DNA of 64,000 nt from Faecalibacterium sp. An121 (GCF_002160915.1 NZ_NFLM01000003.1:62001-126000), one strand, 5' to 3'; positions 54,798 through 62,925 are shown, counted from the stretch's first letter. Notes: generated by a model not told the origin, from the letters alone. Translations and numbers: made by a program.

Positions 54798-55676
54798 ATG
54801 ATAACAGGTAGACTCCACCCATATCTGCCGGAGCTTTCCATCCGGGATTATAATACCTATCTGCGCTATTCGCGCGGCGTGAGCTATCAGCTGTATCTGG
54901 ATTACGGCCTGTTTTCCTATGGGATACTGCCCCACAAAGGGAGCGGCGCGCTGGCGCTGCTGGCCGACAGCCTGGCGGGCCGGCAGGCCACCTGCCGCAC
55001 CGTGCGGATGCCTGGCAGCCTGGCCCGGGTGCCGGTGATGTGCCAGACCCGAGGCATCGCTCTGGCGGCCCAGATCGAGGTGCTGATGAGCTGGCACCGG
55101 CTGCAGGACCGCCGCAATGAGGAACTGCCCTTCCGTCAGCGGGTGCAGCGGATGGCCCAGAAGGTGATGCTGATCCGGGCTTACCGCAAAGCGGCGCTGG
55201 AAGAACCCGCCCTGGAGCGGATCTTCTGCCAGCAGAAAGCCCAGGCGGCCGCCCAGCAGCAGCTGCGGGGCCAGAACTATGCGGTGGCGTCGGAGCCCAT
55301 GAGCAACGTATATGGCGCGCTGTTCTCGGTGCTGGCCCCCGACGACCCGGTCCAGCGCAAGAATATGCGGTACATCGGCAGCTGCATCGGCAAGGCGTTC
55401 TACCTGCTGGATAAGGCGGACCGCCACGACCAGGACCGGAAAGAGGACCGCTACAACGTTTTTCTGGCCAACGGGCTGAGCAGGGAGGCTGCCCAGGAGA
55501 ATGCCCGCCGCCAGGCCATTGCCTCCATCAACGACCTGTCCCGCGTCTATACTTTAATGGATATCAAACTGAACCGCACCCTGCTGGACAACATCATGAT
55601 CCTGGGGCTGCGGGACGTGGTAGACCCCCTGGAGCACGGGGCGTGGGACCTGAAATGGGAGCTGCCTTCCTCATGA
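54798..55676 (+). CDS. DUF5685 family protein
   Basis: 292 residues. Starts MITGRLHPYLPELSIRDYNTYLRYSRGVSYQLYLDYG and matches the clostridial DUF5685 type (fairly small, helical, Gln/Arg-rich middle), but typical members carry an N-terminal Cys cluster that I do not see here. The C-terminal third, SIGKAFYLLDKADRHDQDRKEDRYN-like followed by TLMDIKLNRTLLDNIMILGLRD, holds the conserved core. Function unknown. It overlaps the next gene by 4 nt, so both are one transcript. Confidence 0.7.
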   Translation: MITGRLHPYLPELSIRDYNTYLRYSRGVSYQLYLDYGLFSYGILPHKGSGALALLADSLAGRQATCRTVRMPGSLARVPVMCQTRGIALAAQIEVLMSWHRLQDRRNEELPFRQRVQRMAQKVMLIRAYRKAALEEPALERIFCQQKAQAAAQQQLRGQNYAVASEPMSNVYGALFSVLAPDDPVQRKNMRYIGSCIGKAFYLLDKADRHDQDRKEDRYNVFLANGLSREAAQENARRQAIASINDLSRVYTLMDIKLNRTLLDNIMILGLRDVVDPLEHGAWDLKWELPSS

Positions 55677-56227
55677 AACAGAACAAGAATCCAAGCTGGG
55701 CGGTGGCTCTGTGCGGGATGGCGGTGGCCTTCTCGGTGGTGCTGATGCTCCTGGGCGCCATCCTGCCGGTGGCTATGTTCATCGCCCCCGCCCTCGGGGG
55801 CATTTTGATCGCTGTGGTCCAGGCGGAGTGCGGCGCACGCCCGGCCTGGACGGCCTACGCAGCCGCCAGCGTGCTGGGGGTGCTGCTGGTGCCCGACAAG
55901 GAGACGGCCCTGTTCTTTGTGGCTCTGCTGGGCTATTACCCCCTGGTCAAGCCGTGGTTCGACCGGCTGCGGCCCGCCGTGCTGCGGGTGGGGGCCAAAC
56001 TGCTGCTGTGCAATGGGGCGGTGGCGGTGCTGTATGGGGTGCTGCTGCTGTTGTTCCCCGTGGCGGAGTCGGAGGCGCTGGAGACCGCCGCCCTGGTGCT
56101 GGGCGCGGTGACCCTGCTGATCGGCAATGTGGCCTTTTTGCTGCTGGACCGGGCCCTGGCCAACCTGATGCGCGTGTATAAGCTGCTGTGGCAGCCCCGG
56201 CTGCACCGGATGCTGGGCCGCCGCTGA
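55673..56227 (+). CDS. Polytopic membrane protein of unknown function
   Basis: 184 residues with five or six hydrophobic segments (about 12-32, 35-52, 60-85, 102-125, 132-155), short loops and a basic C-terminus. No recognised motif; general appearance is like small substrate-capture or DUF-type membrane proteins of clostridia. ATGA coupling to the DUF5685 gene suggests a joint role. The 305-nt gap after it holds the glmS ribozyme. Confidence 0.7.
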   Translation: MKQNKNPSWAVALCGMAVAFSVVLMLLGAILPVAMFIAPALGGILIAVVQAECGARPAWTAYAAASVLGVLLVPDKETALFFVALLGYYPLVKPWFDRLRPAVLRVGAKLLLCNGAVAVLYGVLLLLFPVAESEALETAALVLGAVTLLIGNVAFLLLDRALANLMRVYKLLWQPRLHRMLGRR

Positions 56228-56275
56228 GCAGTTCCAAAGATGAGATCGAAAGGTGGGATGCCCGCTATATCGTTG

Positions 56276-56440
56276 ACGCCAAGCGCCGGGCCACACGGGT
56301 GACAGCCGTGAGGGTGACGAGGAGAAGGATCATCGAAAGATTCGGCGGATGTTCTTCCGGCTGATGGCTCACCAGCCGATAGAGAAGGGCAAAAAACGGC
56401 AGTAATACCGCAACAGATCCCTTTAAAAGGAAGCCATGCT
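56276..56440 (+). ncRNA. glmS ribozyme (GlcN6P-activated self-cleaving riboswitch)
   Basis: Core sequence after the cleavage site AGCGCC (cleavage expected between A56282 and G56283), a hairpin CACGGG...CCGTG, then GTGACGAGGAGAAGGATCAT, CGAAAGATTCGGCGGATG and TTCTTCC forming the double pseudoknot, and downstream P3/P4 stems (GGCTGATGGCTCACCAGCC) up to about 56440. It lies about 95 nt before glmS. Glucosamine-6-phosphate bound to the RNA acts as coenzyme for cleavage, destabilising the mRNA when the product is abundant. The 3' boundary is approximate. Confidence 0.9.
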
Positions 56441-56533
56441 GTAAAAAGAAGTTCACCGGGCGGCCGTCTGTGCCGCCCCGCGAGGCTGAGCGGCCCTGCA
56501 AGAAGGCGCTGCCGGCATGGAGGTATTTTGCTT

Positions 56534-58363
56534 ATGTGTGGAATCGTAGGCTATGTGGGCGCCCGCTGCGCCCAGGATGTGCTGCTGGACGGTCTGACCA
56601 AACTGGAGTATCGCGGATACGACTCGGCAGGGGTGGCCCTGGCCGCAGGGGACTCCATCCGGGTCATCAAGACCAAAGGGAGGCTGACCGCCCTCAGGGC
56701 CTGCCTGGAGCAGGCCACCGCCCAGGGGTTGCCGGTCTGCCATTGCGGCATCGGGCATACCCGGTGGGCCACCCACGGGGAGCCCAGCGACGTGAACAGC
56801 CATCCCCACTCCACCCCCTATGTGAGCATCGTCCACAACGGCATCATTGAGAATTATGGGGCCCTGAAAGAGATGCTGCAGGCCAGGGGATACACCTTTG
56901 TCAGCGAGACCGATACCGAGGTGCTGGTCAAGCTGATCGACAGCTGCTACGAAGGGGAGCCCCTCAAGGCGCTGTCCCAGGCTTTGGCCCGGGTGCGGGG
57001 CAGCTATGCCCTGGCGGTGCTGTTCAAGGACTGGCCCGACACCCTGTTTGCGGTCCGCCGGGAAAGTCCCCTCATCGTGGGCTATGGGGAGGGGGAGAAC
57101 TTCCTGGCATCGGATATCCCGGCCATCCTCAAGTATACCCGCAGTTACAGCGTGCTGGAGGAAGGGGACATGGCGGTGTGCCGGGCGGACGGCGTGGCCA
57201 TCTATGACGAGTTCGGCCAGCCCGTCCAGCGGGAAAAGCTGACCGCCGATTGGGACATCGAGGCCGCAGAGAAGGGCGGCTATCCCCATTTTATGCTCAA
57301 GGAGATCCATGAGCAGCCCGCCGCCATCGCCGCCACCGTCAGCCCCCGGGTGGAGGCAGGGATGCCCGACCTGCGCATCCCGGACCTCAGCGACCAAAAG
57401 CTGGCCTCCATCCGGCGGGTGCACCTGGTGGGCTGCGGCACCGCCATGCACGCCGGCATGGTGGGGAAGGCCGCCATCGAAAAGCTGGCCCGCCTGCCCG
57501 CCGAGGTGGACATCGCCAGCGAGTTCCGCTACCGGGACCCCATCCTGAGCCCGGACGACCTGGTGATCATCATCAGTCAGTCGGGGGAGACCAGTGACAC
57601 CCTGGCCGCCCTCAAGCTGGCCAGGAGCCGCGGGGTCCCGGTGCTGGCCATCGTCAATGTGGTGGGCAGCTCGATCGCCCGGGCGGCGGACTATGTGCTG
57701 TACACCTACGCCGGTCCCGAGATCGCGGTGGCGTCCACCAAGGCGTATATGGTGCAGATGTGCGTGCTGTATCTGTTTGCCCTGCGTCTGGCCTATGCCC
57801 GTGGCCGGCTGACCGAGGAACAGACCCGCAGCTACACCGCAAAATTGCAGCAGGCGCCCCAGATGGTGCGGGCCCGCCTGAATGACTGCGAGTATATCAA
57901 GTATCTGGCAAGCCTGTTTGTAAACACCCAGAGCTGCTTTTTCATTGGGCGGGGGTTCGACTACGCCCTGTCCCTGGAGGGCAGCCTGAAACTGAAAGAG
58001 ATCAGCTATGTCCACTCGGACGCCTACGCCGCCGGCGAGCTCAAGCACGGCACCATCAGCCTGGTGACCGACGGCGTGCCGGTCATCGCCCTGGCCACCC
58101 AGCGCAGCGTCTACGAAAAGACCCTCTCCAACGCCAAGGAGACCAAGAGCCGCGGGGCAAGGGTGATCCTGTTCACCACAAAGGATGCGGCCGTGCCCGA
58201 GGGCATCGCCGACCATGTTGTCCGGCTGGAGGAGTATGAGGATGTCTTCATGCCCCTGCAGCTGATCGTCCCCTTGCAGCTGTTCGCCTACTATATGGCG
58301 GTGCTGCGGGGCTGCGACGTGGATAAACCCCGCAACCTGGCCAAGAGCGTGACGGTGGAATAA
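56534..58363 (+). CDS. glmS: Glutamine-fructose-6-phosphate aminotransferase
   Basis: 609 residues. Starts MCGIVGYVG so that Cys2 is the N-terminal glutaminase nucleophile; ATG 56534 is therefore certain, not 56528. N-terminal class II glutaminase (GHTRWATHGEPSDVNSHPH, SETDTEVLVKLID) and two SIS sugar-isomerase domains (VGCGTAMHAGMVGKAAIEKLA, SQSGETSDTLAAL; FIGRGFDYALSLEGSLKLKEISY). Ends in the canonical KSVTVE. Makes glucosamine 6-phosphate for wall synthesis; controlled by the upstream ribozyme. Confidence 0.97.
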   Translation: MCGIVGYVGARCAQDVLLDGLTKLEYRGYDSAGVALAAGDSIRVIKTKGRLTALRACLEQATAQGLPVCHCGIGHTRWATHGEPSDVNSHPHSTPYVSIVHNGIIENYGALKEMLQARGYTFVSETDTEVLVKLIDSCYEGEPLKALSQALARVRGSYALAVLFKDWPDTLFAVRRESPLIVGYGEGENFLASDIPAILKYTRSYSVLEEGDMAVCRADGVAIYDEFGQPVQREKLTADWDIEAAEKGGYPHFMLKEIHEQPAAIAATVSPRVEAGMPDLRIPDLSDQKLASIRRVHLVGCGTAMHAGMVGKAAIEKLARLPAEVDIASEFRYRDPILSPDDLVIIISQSGETSDTLAALKLARSRGVPVLAIVNVVGSSIARAADYVLYTYAGPEIAVASTKAYMVQMCVLYLFALRLAYARGRLTEEQTRSYTAKLQQAPQMVRARLNDCEYIKYLASLFVNTQSCFFIGRGFDYALSLEGSLKLKEISYVHSDAYAAGELKHGTISLVTDGVPVIALATQRSVYEKTLSNAKETKSRGARVILFTTKDAAVPEGIADHVVRLEEYEDVFMPLQLIVPLQLFAYYMAVLRGCDVDKPRNLAKSVTVE

Positions 58364-58385
58364 GCGTCCCGCAAAACGACAGCAC

Positions 58386-58419
58386 AAAGGCCCGCCTCCT
58401 GTCAGGGAGACGGGCCTTT
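58386..58419. terminator. Bidirectional terminator between glmS and the Big_2 protein
   Basis: AAAGGCCCG / CGGGCCTTT outer stem plus CTCCT / AGGGAG; between convergent genes. Confidence 0.8.
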
Positions 58420-58462
58420 ATGCGCAAAAGGGAAGGTAAGATTCTTTATTGGATGGCCTGCA

Positions 58463-59935
58463 TCACCAGAACCAGTACCGTTTCTTTACCACGATGTACA
58501 CCACCACGATGGCGACAAGCGCGGCCCCTGCGGCCAGCAGGGCGTAAACATTCATATGGATGAAGGTGAGGGTATCGTTGGTCAGCAGATAGCGGCCGGC
58601 GGTGTCGGTGGTGACCACCTCGCCGCTGTAACTGTTGAGGTACTGCCACTGACCGGTAGCCTCGTTGTAGAGGTACAGCCGGCTGTATCCGGCGTTGTCC
58701 CCGGTCAGGGTCAGGTCAACGGTGCAGGGCATGGCCCCGCCCTGGTTCAGGGTGAACTCCACCCCGTTCTCGGTGGCGCTGGGGGTGAAGGTGACCGCCG
58801 TATCGATGACGTTCTGGGTGTTGCGGATATCGCTGCCCGCCACCGTCAGGATGTAGCCCTCGCCGGTGACGCTCATGGTCTTGCCGGTGCGGCGCAGGGC
58901 GTTGAGCATCTCGGAGGTGATCACCGGGACGTCGGCCTGATGCAGGTTGACAAGCTCTCCCTGGGCGTCATTGATCTGCTGGAGGATGGGGTCACCGGAA
59001 GCGTCCGGCTCGGGGGAAGAGCTGCCGGAGCCGCCCTGGGAACTGCTGCCTGAGCTGCTGCCCGAAGCGGAGCCCCGGTTGACGATGACCGTCACCATGC
59101 TGGAGGAATCCCCGTTGGAGACGATGATGGAGGTGGAGCCGGTGCCCACCGCCGTGACGGTGCCGCCGCCGCTGACGGTGGCTACACCGGTATCACTGGA
59201 GCGGAAAGTAAGGGCCTGGGGCGCCGTGGAAGGGGAGACGCTGCCCCGGATCTGGGCGGTCTCGCCGGGCTTGAGCACCAGGTAATTGGTGTTGAGGTGG
59301 ATGCCGTCGGTGGGGATATAGACGGTGACGTCCACCGTGCGCACGATATCCCCGCAGGTGACGGTGATGGTGGCGCTGCCCTTGCCCACGGCGGTAACGC
59401 GGCCAAAGTTGTTGACGGTGGCCACCGCCTCATTGGAGGAAGTGAAACTGACGGTGGCGCTGGCCGCCGCCGAACTGGGGCTGACCGACACCGAGATGTT
59501 GGCCACCTCGCCCACGGCCAGCTCGTTGGAGGAAAGGGCCGCGTCGATATCGGCCACGACGGTGGCCGGGTCGGGGACCACGGTGATGTCATAGTAGATG
59601 GTCACATCCCCGGCGGTGGCGGATACCCGGGTGGTGCCCACCGACAGCGCGCCGATCAGGCCGCTCTGGTCCACCTGGACGATGCTGATATCCTCCGAGG
59701 CCAGCACGACGGTCTTGTCGCTGGCGTCCTCGGGGAGAACGACGGGCTTGAGCTGCTGGGTGGAACCCACCACCATCTGTGCGTCGTATTCACCAGGCTC
59801 GATGCTCTCGACCGCTACCCGGCGAAAGGGCCACTGGATGGAAGGCAGGTTGATGGCGCCGGCAGGCAGGACCGCGCCGACTGTCAGGGCGGCCAGCAGC
59901 AAACCTGCCGCCAGCCGTTTTGTAAAAAGCTTCAT
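58463..59935 (-). CDS. Membrane-anchored protein with bacterial Ig-like (Big_2) domains
   Basis: 490 residues. Signal peptide (about 1-27, ending AGA), then three Big_2-type Ig modules, visible as the repeated pattern SSxxxVATVxxxGxVTAVGxGSATI...V (about 45-120, 135-210, 212-290), a Ser/Gly-rich linker (293-320), a beta-rich domain of unknown type (to about 455) and a C-terminal membrane segment followed by KKRYWFW. The anchor is a tail helix, not LPxTG. Follows the HlyD gene on the same strand but behind a terminator-type hairpin (59984-60019), so possibly only partly co-transcribed. Role in the peptide-export locus is an inference from position. Confidence 0.85.
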   Translation of the reverse strand: MKLFTKRLAAGLLLAALTVGAVLPAGAINLPSIQWPFRRVAVESIEPGEYDAQMVVGSTQQLKPVVLPEDASDKTVVLASEDISIVQVDQSGLIGALSVGTTRVSATAGDVTIYYDITVVPDPATVVADIDAALSSNELAVGEVANISVSVSPSSAAASATVSFTSSNEAVATVNNFGRVTAVGKGSATITVTCGDIVRTVDVTVYIPTDGIHLNTNYLVLKPGETAQIRGSVSPSTAPQALTFRSSDTGVATVSGGGTVTAVGTGSTSIIVSNGDSSSMVTVIVNRGSASGSSSGSSSQGGSGSSSPEPDASGDPILQQINDAQGELVNLHQADVPVITSEMLNALRRTGKTMSVTGEGYILTVAGSDIRNTQNVIDTAVTFTPSATENGVEFTLNQGGAMPCTVDLTLTGDNAGYSRLYLYNEATGQWQYLNSYSGEVVTTDTAGRYLLTNDTLTFIHMNVYALLAAGAALVAIVVVYIVVKKRYWFW

Positions 59936-59983
59936 ATTCTAACCTCGCTGTATAGAAACGGAACAGCTGGAGTTTCAAAACCC

Positions 59984-60019
59984 GTCCCGGCCAGCAGACA
60001 TCCGTCACGCGGCCGGGAC
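59984..60019 (-). repeat. Copy (D) of the terminator-like hairpin family, after the HlyD gene
   Basis: Arms GTCCCGGCC (59984-59992) and GGCCGGGAC (60011-60019) pair perfectly around an 18-nt loop; on the minus strand it is followed by GGGTTTTG and preceded by TTTCCTGTATGT, the same lead-in as in copies B and C. Confidence 0.75.
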
Positions 60020-60041
60020 ACATACAGGAAAAAGCGGGGGG

Positions 60042-61160
60042 TCAGCGCGTCAGGACGCCCAGAGCCTCCAGGGCGTACTGGAAGTAGGTCACCTCGTCGT
60101 ACTGCACCCGGGCGGTGACGCTCATGCCGTTGGCAAGGTCCACCTGGTCGCCGCTCTTGCTGACCAGATAGGTGCTGTCGGGCCGGACGGTCACGCGGTA
60201 GAACGCATTGCCGTTGCTGGAGCTGGTCACGTCGCTGTCAATGGCGGTGACGGTGCCGGTCAGGGTGCCGTAGGCGGTCTGCGCCAGGCCGGTGATGGCG
60301 ATGGTGCAGGGGTCGCCCACATCCAGCAGAGGACGGTCGCTGAGGGAGGCATAGGCCACGATCTCATAATCCGAGTTCTCGCTGGCGACGGTAGCCAGAA
60401 CCGACCCGGCCGACAGCACCATGCCCACGCTGTAAGGGTTATCCATATGGATGACGCCCGAGGTGGGGGCATAGATGTAGTAGTCGTTGGCGCCGGTCTG
60501 CAGGGCGTCCAGCTGGCTTTGCAGGTTTTCGATGTTGGCCTGCACGCTGCTGACGTTCTGGGCGGCCGACTGGAGCGCCGAGTAATAGATCTGCTCCAGC
60601 TCGCTCTGGTTCTGCTCCATCATGGACTGGATCTGGGCTTCGCTGTAACCCGCCGCCCGATAGGCCGAGGAATCAAAGGTGTGCTGGGCCACCTGGCTCT
60701 GGTAGCTCTCGTACTGGTAATAGTAGGTCTGGTCGGCGGGGTCCGACTCGCTGAAATAGTTGGTGTTGTCCTGGATGGACTGGATCAGCTTATTGTACTG
60801 GGACAGCTGGGTCTGGTAGATGGCGAGCTGGTTTTCCAGCTGGCTCTTTTGCAGGTCCAGGTCGGTGCTCTTGATGTGGGCGATCAGGTCGCCTTCCTCC
60901 ACATAGCTGCCCTCCGAGATGGTCAGTTCGGTGATCTGGCCCGAATAGCTGGACATGATATAGGTCTTGTTGGCAGACTGCACCGTGCCGGTCAGCTGGC
61001 TGATGTAGATACGGGGGGTGACGGTGCTCCAGACCACAAGACCGATCATCAGCGCCGCCACGATGAGCAGCAGAGCATACCCGTAGGGGGGCAGCTTCTT
61101 TTCCATCATGATGCGGCGGTCCTGCAGATCGTACAGGTTTGTGACGTGCACGTTGGTCAT
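60042..61160 (-). CDS. HlyD-family secretion adaptor (membrane fusion protein)
   Basis: 372 residues: a ~25-residue cytoplasmic N-terminus, one membrane helix (about 27-46), a biotinyl-lipoyl half-motif (SSYSGQITELTISEGSYVEEGDLIAHI), a long coiled-coil hairpin rich in Gln/Tyr (about 95-225), the second lipoyl half (YYIYAPTSGVIHMDNPYSVGMVLSAGSVLATV) and a beta-barrel (DVGDPCTIAITGL). This is the adaptor of peptide exporters of the C39-ABC type. It starts 3 nt after the GyrI-like gene and works with the ABC transporter at 62926-64000. Shape resembles BlpB/LcnD-like accessory proteins of bacteriocin export. Confidence 0.9.
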   Translation of the reverse strand: MTNVHVTNLYDLQDRRIMMEKKLPPYGYALLLIVAALMIGLVVWSTVTPRIYISQLTGTVQSANKTYIMSSYSGQITELTISEGSYVEEGDLIAHIKSTDLDLQKSQLENQLAIYQTQLSQYNKLIQSIQDNTNYFSESDPADQTYYYQYESYQSQVAQHTFDSSAYRAAGYSEAQIQSMMEQNQSELEQIYYSALQSAAQNVSSVQANIENLQSQLDALQTGANDYYIYAPTSGVIHMDNPYSVGMVLSAGSVLATVASENSDYEIVAYASLSDRPLLDVGDPCTIAITGLAQTAYGTLTGTVTAIDSDVTSSSNGNAFYRVTVRPDSTYLVSKSGDQVDLANGMSVTARVQYDEVTYFQYALEALGVLTR

Positions 61161-61163
61161 GGC

Positions 61164-61619
61164 TTATTCCTTCTCCATAAAGACGTCTACGGTGCCCTCA
61201 TCGTCGTCCTGGTTGACAAAGATGGTGTAGACGCTGTTTGCGAGCTTGATATCGTGCTCGAACGCATAGATGTTCAGTTTCTGGCTGGCCAGATCGTTGC
61301 GATTCATGGGGCCGACGTAGTGGGCGTACAGGCAGTCCTTGACGCGCAGCACGGCGTCCATGTGGTACTGCGGATCAAGCCGGGTGATCATCTGGTTGGC
61401 CTGACGCAGCAGGTACATCTGGGGCTCGGGCTTGGGGCCTTTGGTCACCACGATGTGCTGCACCAGAGGGCCGATGGGCTGGGCGTCGTGGCTGCGGACG
61501 AAGTTCTCCATCTGGGTCACGATCAGATTGATATTGGCAAATTCCTCGGGCATGATGCGCCGGGACAGCACGTTGGTGAGTTTGAGGGTCTTGCTTTCTG
61601 CAACTAAAATTTCCTTCAT
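61164..61619 (-). CDS. GyrI-like / effector-binding domain protein
   Basis: 151 residues from ATG 61619 (MKEILVAESKTLKL; AGGTGG upstream); an in-frame ATG at 61655 is less likely. A mixed alpha/beta protein with the spacing of the GyrI-like small-molecule-binding fold: PEPQMYLLRQANQMI, VKDCLYAHYVGPMNRNDLA, KLNIYAFEHDIKLANSVYTIFV and a final TVDVFMEK strand. No DNA-binding domain, so it is a stand-alone ligand binder. I could not identify a closer family. Between the precursor genes and hlyD it may sense or protect against the exported peptides, as GyrI proteins bind toxins and drugs; that is inference. Confidence 0.55.
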   Translation of the reverse strand: MKEILVAESKTLKLTNVLSRRIMPEEFANINLIVTQMENFVRSHDAQPIGPLVQHIVVTKGPKPEPQMYLLRQANQMITRLDPQYHMDAVLRVKDCLYAHYVGPMNRNDLASQKLNIYAFEHDIKLANSVYTIFVNQDDDEGTVDVFMEKE

Positions 61620-61693
61620 CGTTTCCACCTGTTTTCTAAAAATTTTGCCCTGCACTTGCTGGCCGCAAATGGCCGCAGGCCGCGCGGGGCGCA

Positions 61694-61814
61694 GCAGGCA
61701 AAAGCAGACCGTGGATGAGGAGCATACATTGTGGGGCTCCGTATCGCTTTGGACGCATTCAGGGGGAAGTCAAACCTGAATGCATAGACCCCATCCACAG
61801 CCTGCTTTTGCCTG
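61694..61814 (-). ncRNA. Long foldback RNA in the leader of the GyrI-like/HlyD unit
   Basis: A 23-nt arm at 61792-61814 pairs with 61694-61716. On minus-strand RNA every position pairs, two of them as G-U; on the plus strand those two are mismatches, so the RNA appears to be the minus-strand one. Inside are GGGG / CCCC and GCATTCAGG / CCTGAATGC stems. A further hairpin GTTGCCATCC / GGATGCAAC lies just upstream (61838-61814). It may be a regulatory leader or a processing element. Confidence 0.55.
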
Positions 61815-61854
61815 TTGCATCCGGGCGGATGGCAACAGACATTGCGCAGGAATA

Positions 61855-61901
61855 TGCTAAAAAATAAGGTGCGCCAGGAGGTACTTGCCTCCTGGCACAC
61901 C
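61855..61901 (-). terminator. Terminator after the precursor genes
   Basis: On the minus strand GGTGTGCCAGGAGG (61901-61888), 6-nt loop, CCTCCTGGCGCACC (61881-61868), then TTATTTTTT. A second GC-rich hairpin (61917-61948) precedes it. This separates the precursors from the GyrI-like/HlyD genes. Confidence 0.88.
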
Positions 61902-61989
61902 ATAACGAGGCATTTTAACTGCCCCAACCCCGTGGGGCGGGGTCAGTTTAAAACACACTTGCAATCGAGATTAGAGCTGAAAAACCAGC

Positions 61990-62379
61990 TTAGGCAGCAG
62001 CAGGCACAACCTTACCGTCAACGCCCAAGATCTTGTCAGCAGGCAGGACCTTGGCATCGTTGGTGCCCAGAGTGTAGATCGCAGCCAGACCACCAATAGC
62101 CTGGAGCAGGCCGTTGACACCGGTGTACTTGCTCAGCTGACCGTTGATGGCGTCAACAATGCCGCCAACAGCGTAGTTGGTGCCGAAAGCAGTACCCAGA
62201 ATGGTGCCAATGAAGTTGCCCAGGAAGGTGTTGCCAACGATCTTGATCATGTTGACACTGAAAGTGCGCCAGTTCTCGCTGGTCATGACAGCGGGCAGAA
62301 CGTTAGCGATCACGCCGCCGCCGGTGACATAAGTCAGCTCATCCTCTGCAATTACTGCGTAATTTGCAGGAAAGGTCAT
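61990..62379 (-). CDS. Double-glycine leader precursor, second copy
   Basis: 129 residues. Leader MTFPANYAVIAEDELTYVTGG matches the GG-type leader processed by C39 peptidases (hydrophobic V/I-A, ELTYV, then GG). The predicted mature part is ~108 residues, glycine- and Ala-rich and hydrophobic (NMIKIVGNTFLGNFIGTIL), with NWRTF near its start and a conserved ending GGLAAIYTLGTNDAK...L..DK...VDGK. Much longer than classical class II bacteriocins. Start ATG 62379 follows AAAGGTGG. Shares leader and both cores with the first copy. Export by the adjacent ABC/HlyD pair is inferred from leader and synteny. Confidence 0.85.
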   Translation of the reverse strand: MTFPANYAVIAEDELTYVTGGGVIANVLPAVMTSENWRTFSVNMIKIVGNTFLGNFIGTILGTAFGTNYAVGGIVDAINGQLSKYTGVNGLLQAIGGLAAIYTLGTNDAKVLPADKILGVDGKVVPAAA

Positions 62380-62423
62380 GATGAACCACCTTTCTTAAGA
62401 TAGAATGAATGCTGACTTAAATG

Positions 62424-62816
62424 TTAGGCCCAAGCCTTACCAGAAACGGTCATGACCTTGTCGTTGTGCAGGGTCTTGGCATCGTTGGTGCCCAGGGTGT
62501 AGATAGCAGCCAGACCGCCAACCCAGCTCAGAACGGTGTTCAGGCCGTTGTCCAGGGTGTCAAAGCCCTTCCAGTAGCTGCCTTCCAGAGCGGTGCCCCA
62601 GTTGTCGAAGCTGAAGTTGCCGCCGAACAGAACGCCGACAGTGCTGCTCAGGAAGCTAGCCATAGCAGAGTTGCCGATGATCTTGATCAGGTTGGTGTTG
62701 AAGGTCTTCCAGTTGTCGCTGTTCATGACGGGGGCGAAGCAGTCGATCAGAGCGCCGCCGTTGACGTAGGTCAGTTCGTTCTCTGCGATAACAGAGTAGT
62801 TTGCAGGCATCATCAT
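62424..62816 (-). CDS. Double-glycine leader precursor, first copy
   Basis: 130 residues. Leader MMMPANYSVIAENELTYVNGG, then a mature ~109-residue protein with NWKTF, a hydrophobic Ile/Ala segment (NLIKIIGNSAMASFLSSTVGVLFG), several Trp/Phe residues and the conserved C-terminus GGLAAIYTLGTNDAK...NDKV. One Cys (position 25) only. GGGAG lies 9 nt upstream of the first ATG; three ATG codons in a row make the exact start ambiguous by one or two residues. Paralogous to the 61990 gene (leader 15/21 identical by eye). Two hairpins precede it in the transcript. Confidence 0.85.
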   Translation of the reverse strand: MMMPANYSVIAENELTYVNGGALIDCFAPVMNSDNWKTFNTNLIKIIGNSAMASFLSSTVGVLFGGNFSFDNWGTALEGSYWKGFDTLDNGLNTVLSWVGGLAAIYTLGTNDAKTLHNDKVMTVSGKAWA

Positions 62817-62867
62817 AATGAATTACTCCCTTCAAATGATTGAAACGAAAAATGTGTCGGTCGCCAC

Positions 62868-62920
62868 ACGGTTGCGCAACCGTCTGGAAACCATTTATGT
62901 AACCGGGTGCGCACCCGGTT
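62868..62920 (-). other. Tandem perfect palindromes between exporter and precursor genes
   Basis: ACGGTTGCGCAACCGT (62868-62883, 16 bp) and AACCGGGTGCGCACCCGGTT (62901-62920, 20 bp) are perfect inverted repeats sharing a TGCGCA core. No T-run follows, so they look like mRNA hairpins that separate or stabilise transporter and precursor mRNA segments, or protein-binding sites. Confidence 0.6.
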
Positions 62921-62925
62921 GCACC

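Noticed and set aside
61616-61927. 103-codon minus-strand open frame over the foldback
   Set aside because: Crosses a terminator and a long inverted repeat, no ribosome binding site, no recognisable product; the region is better explained as RNA structure.
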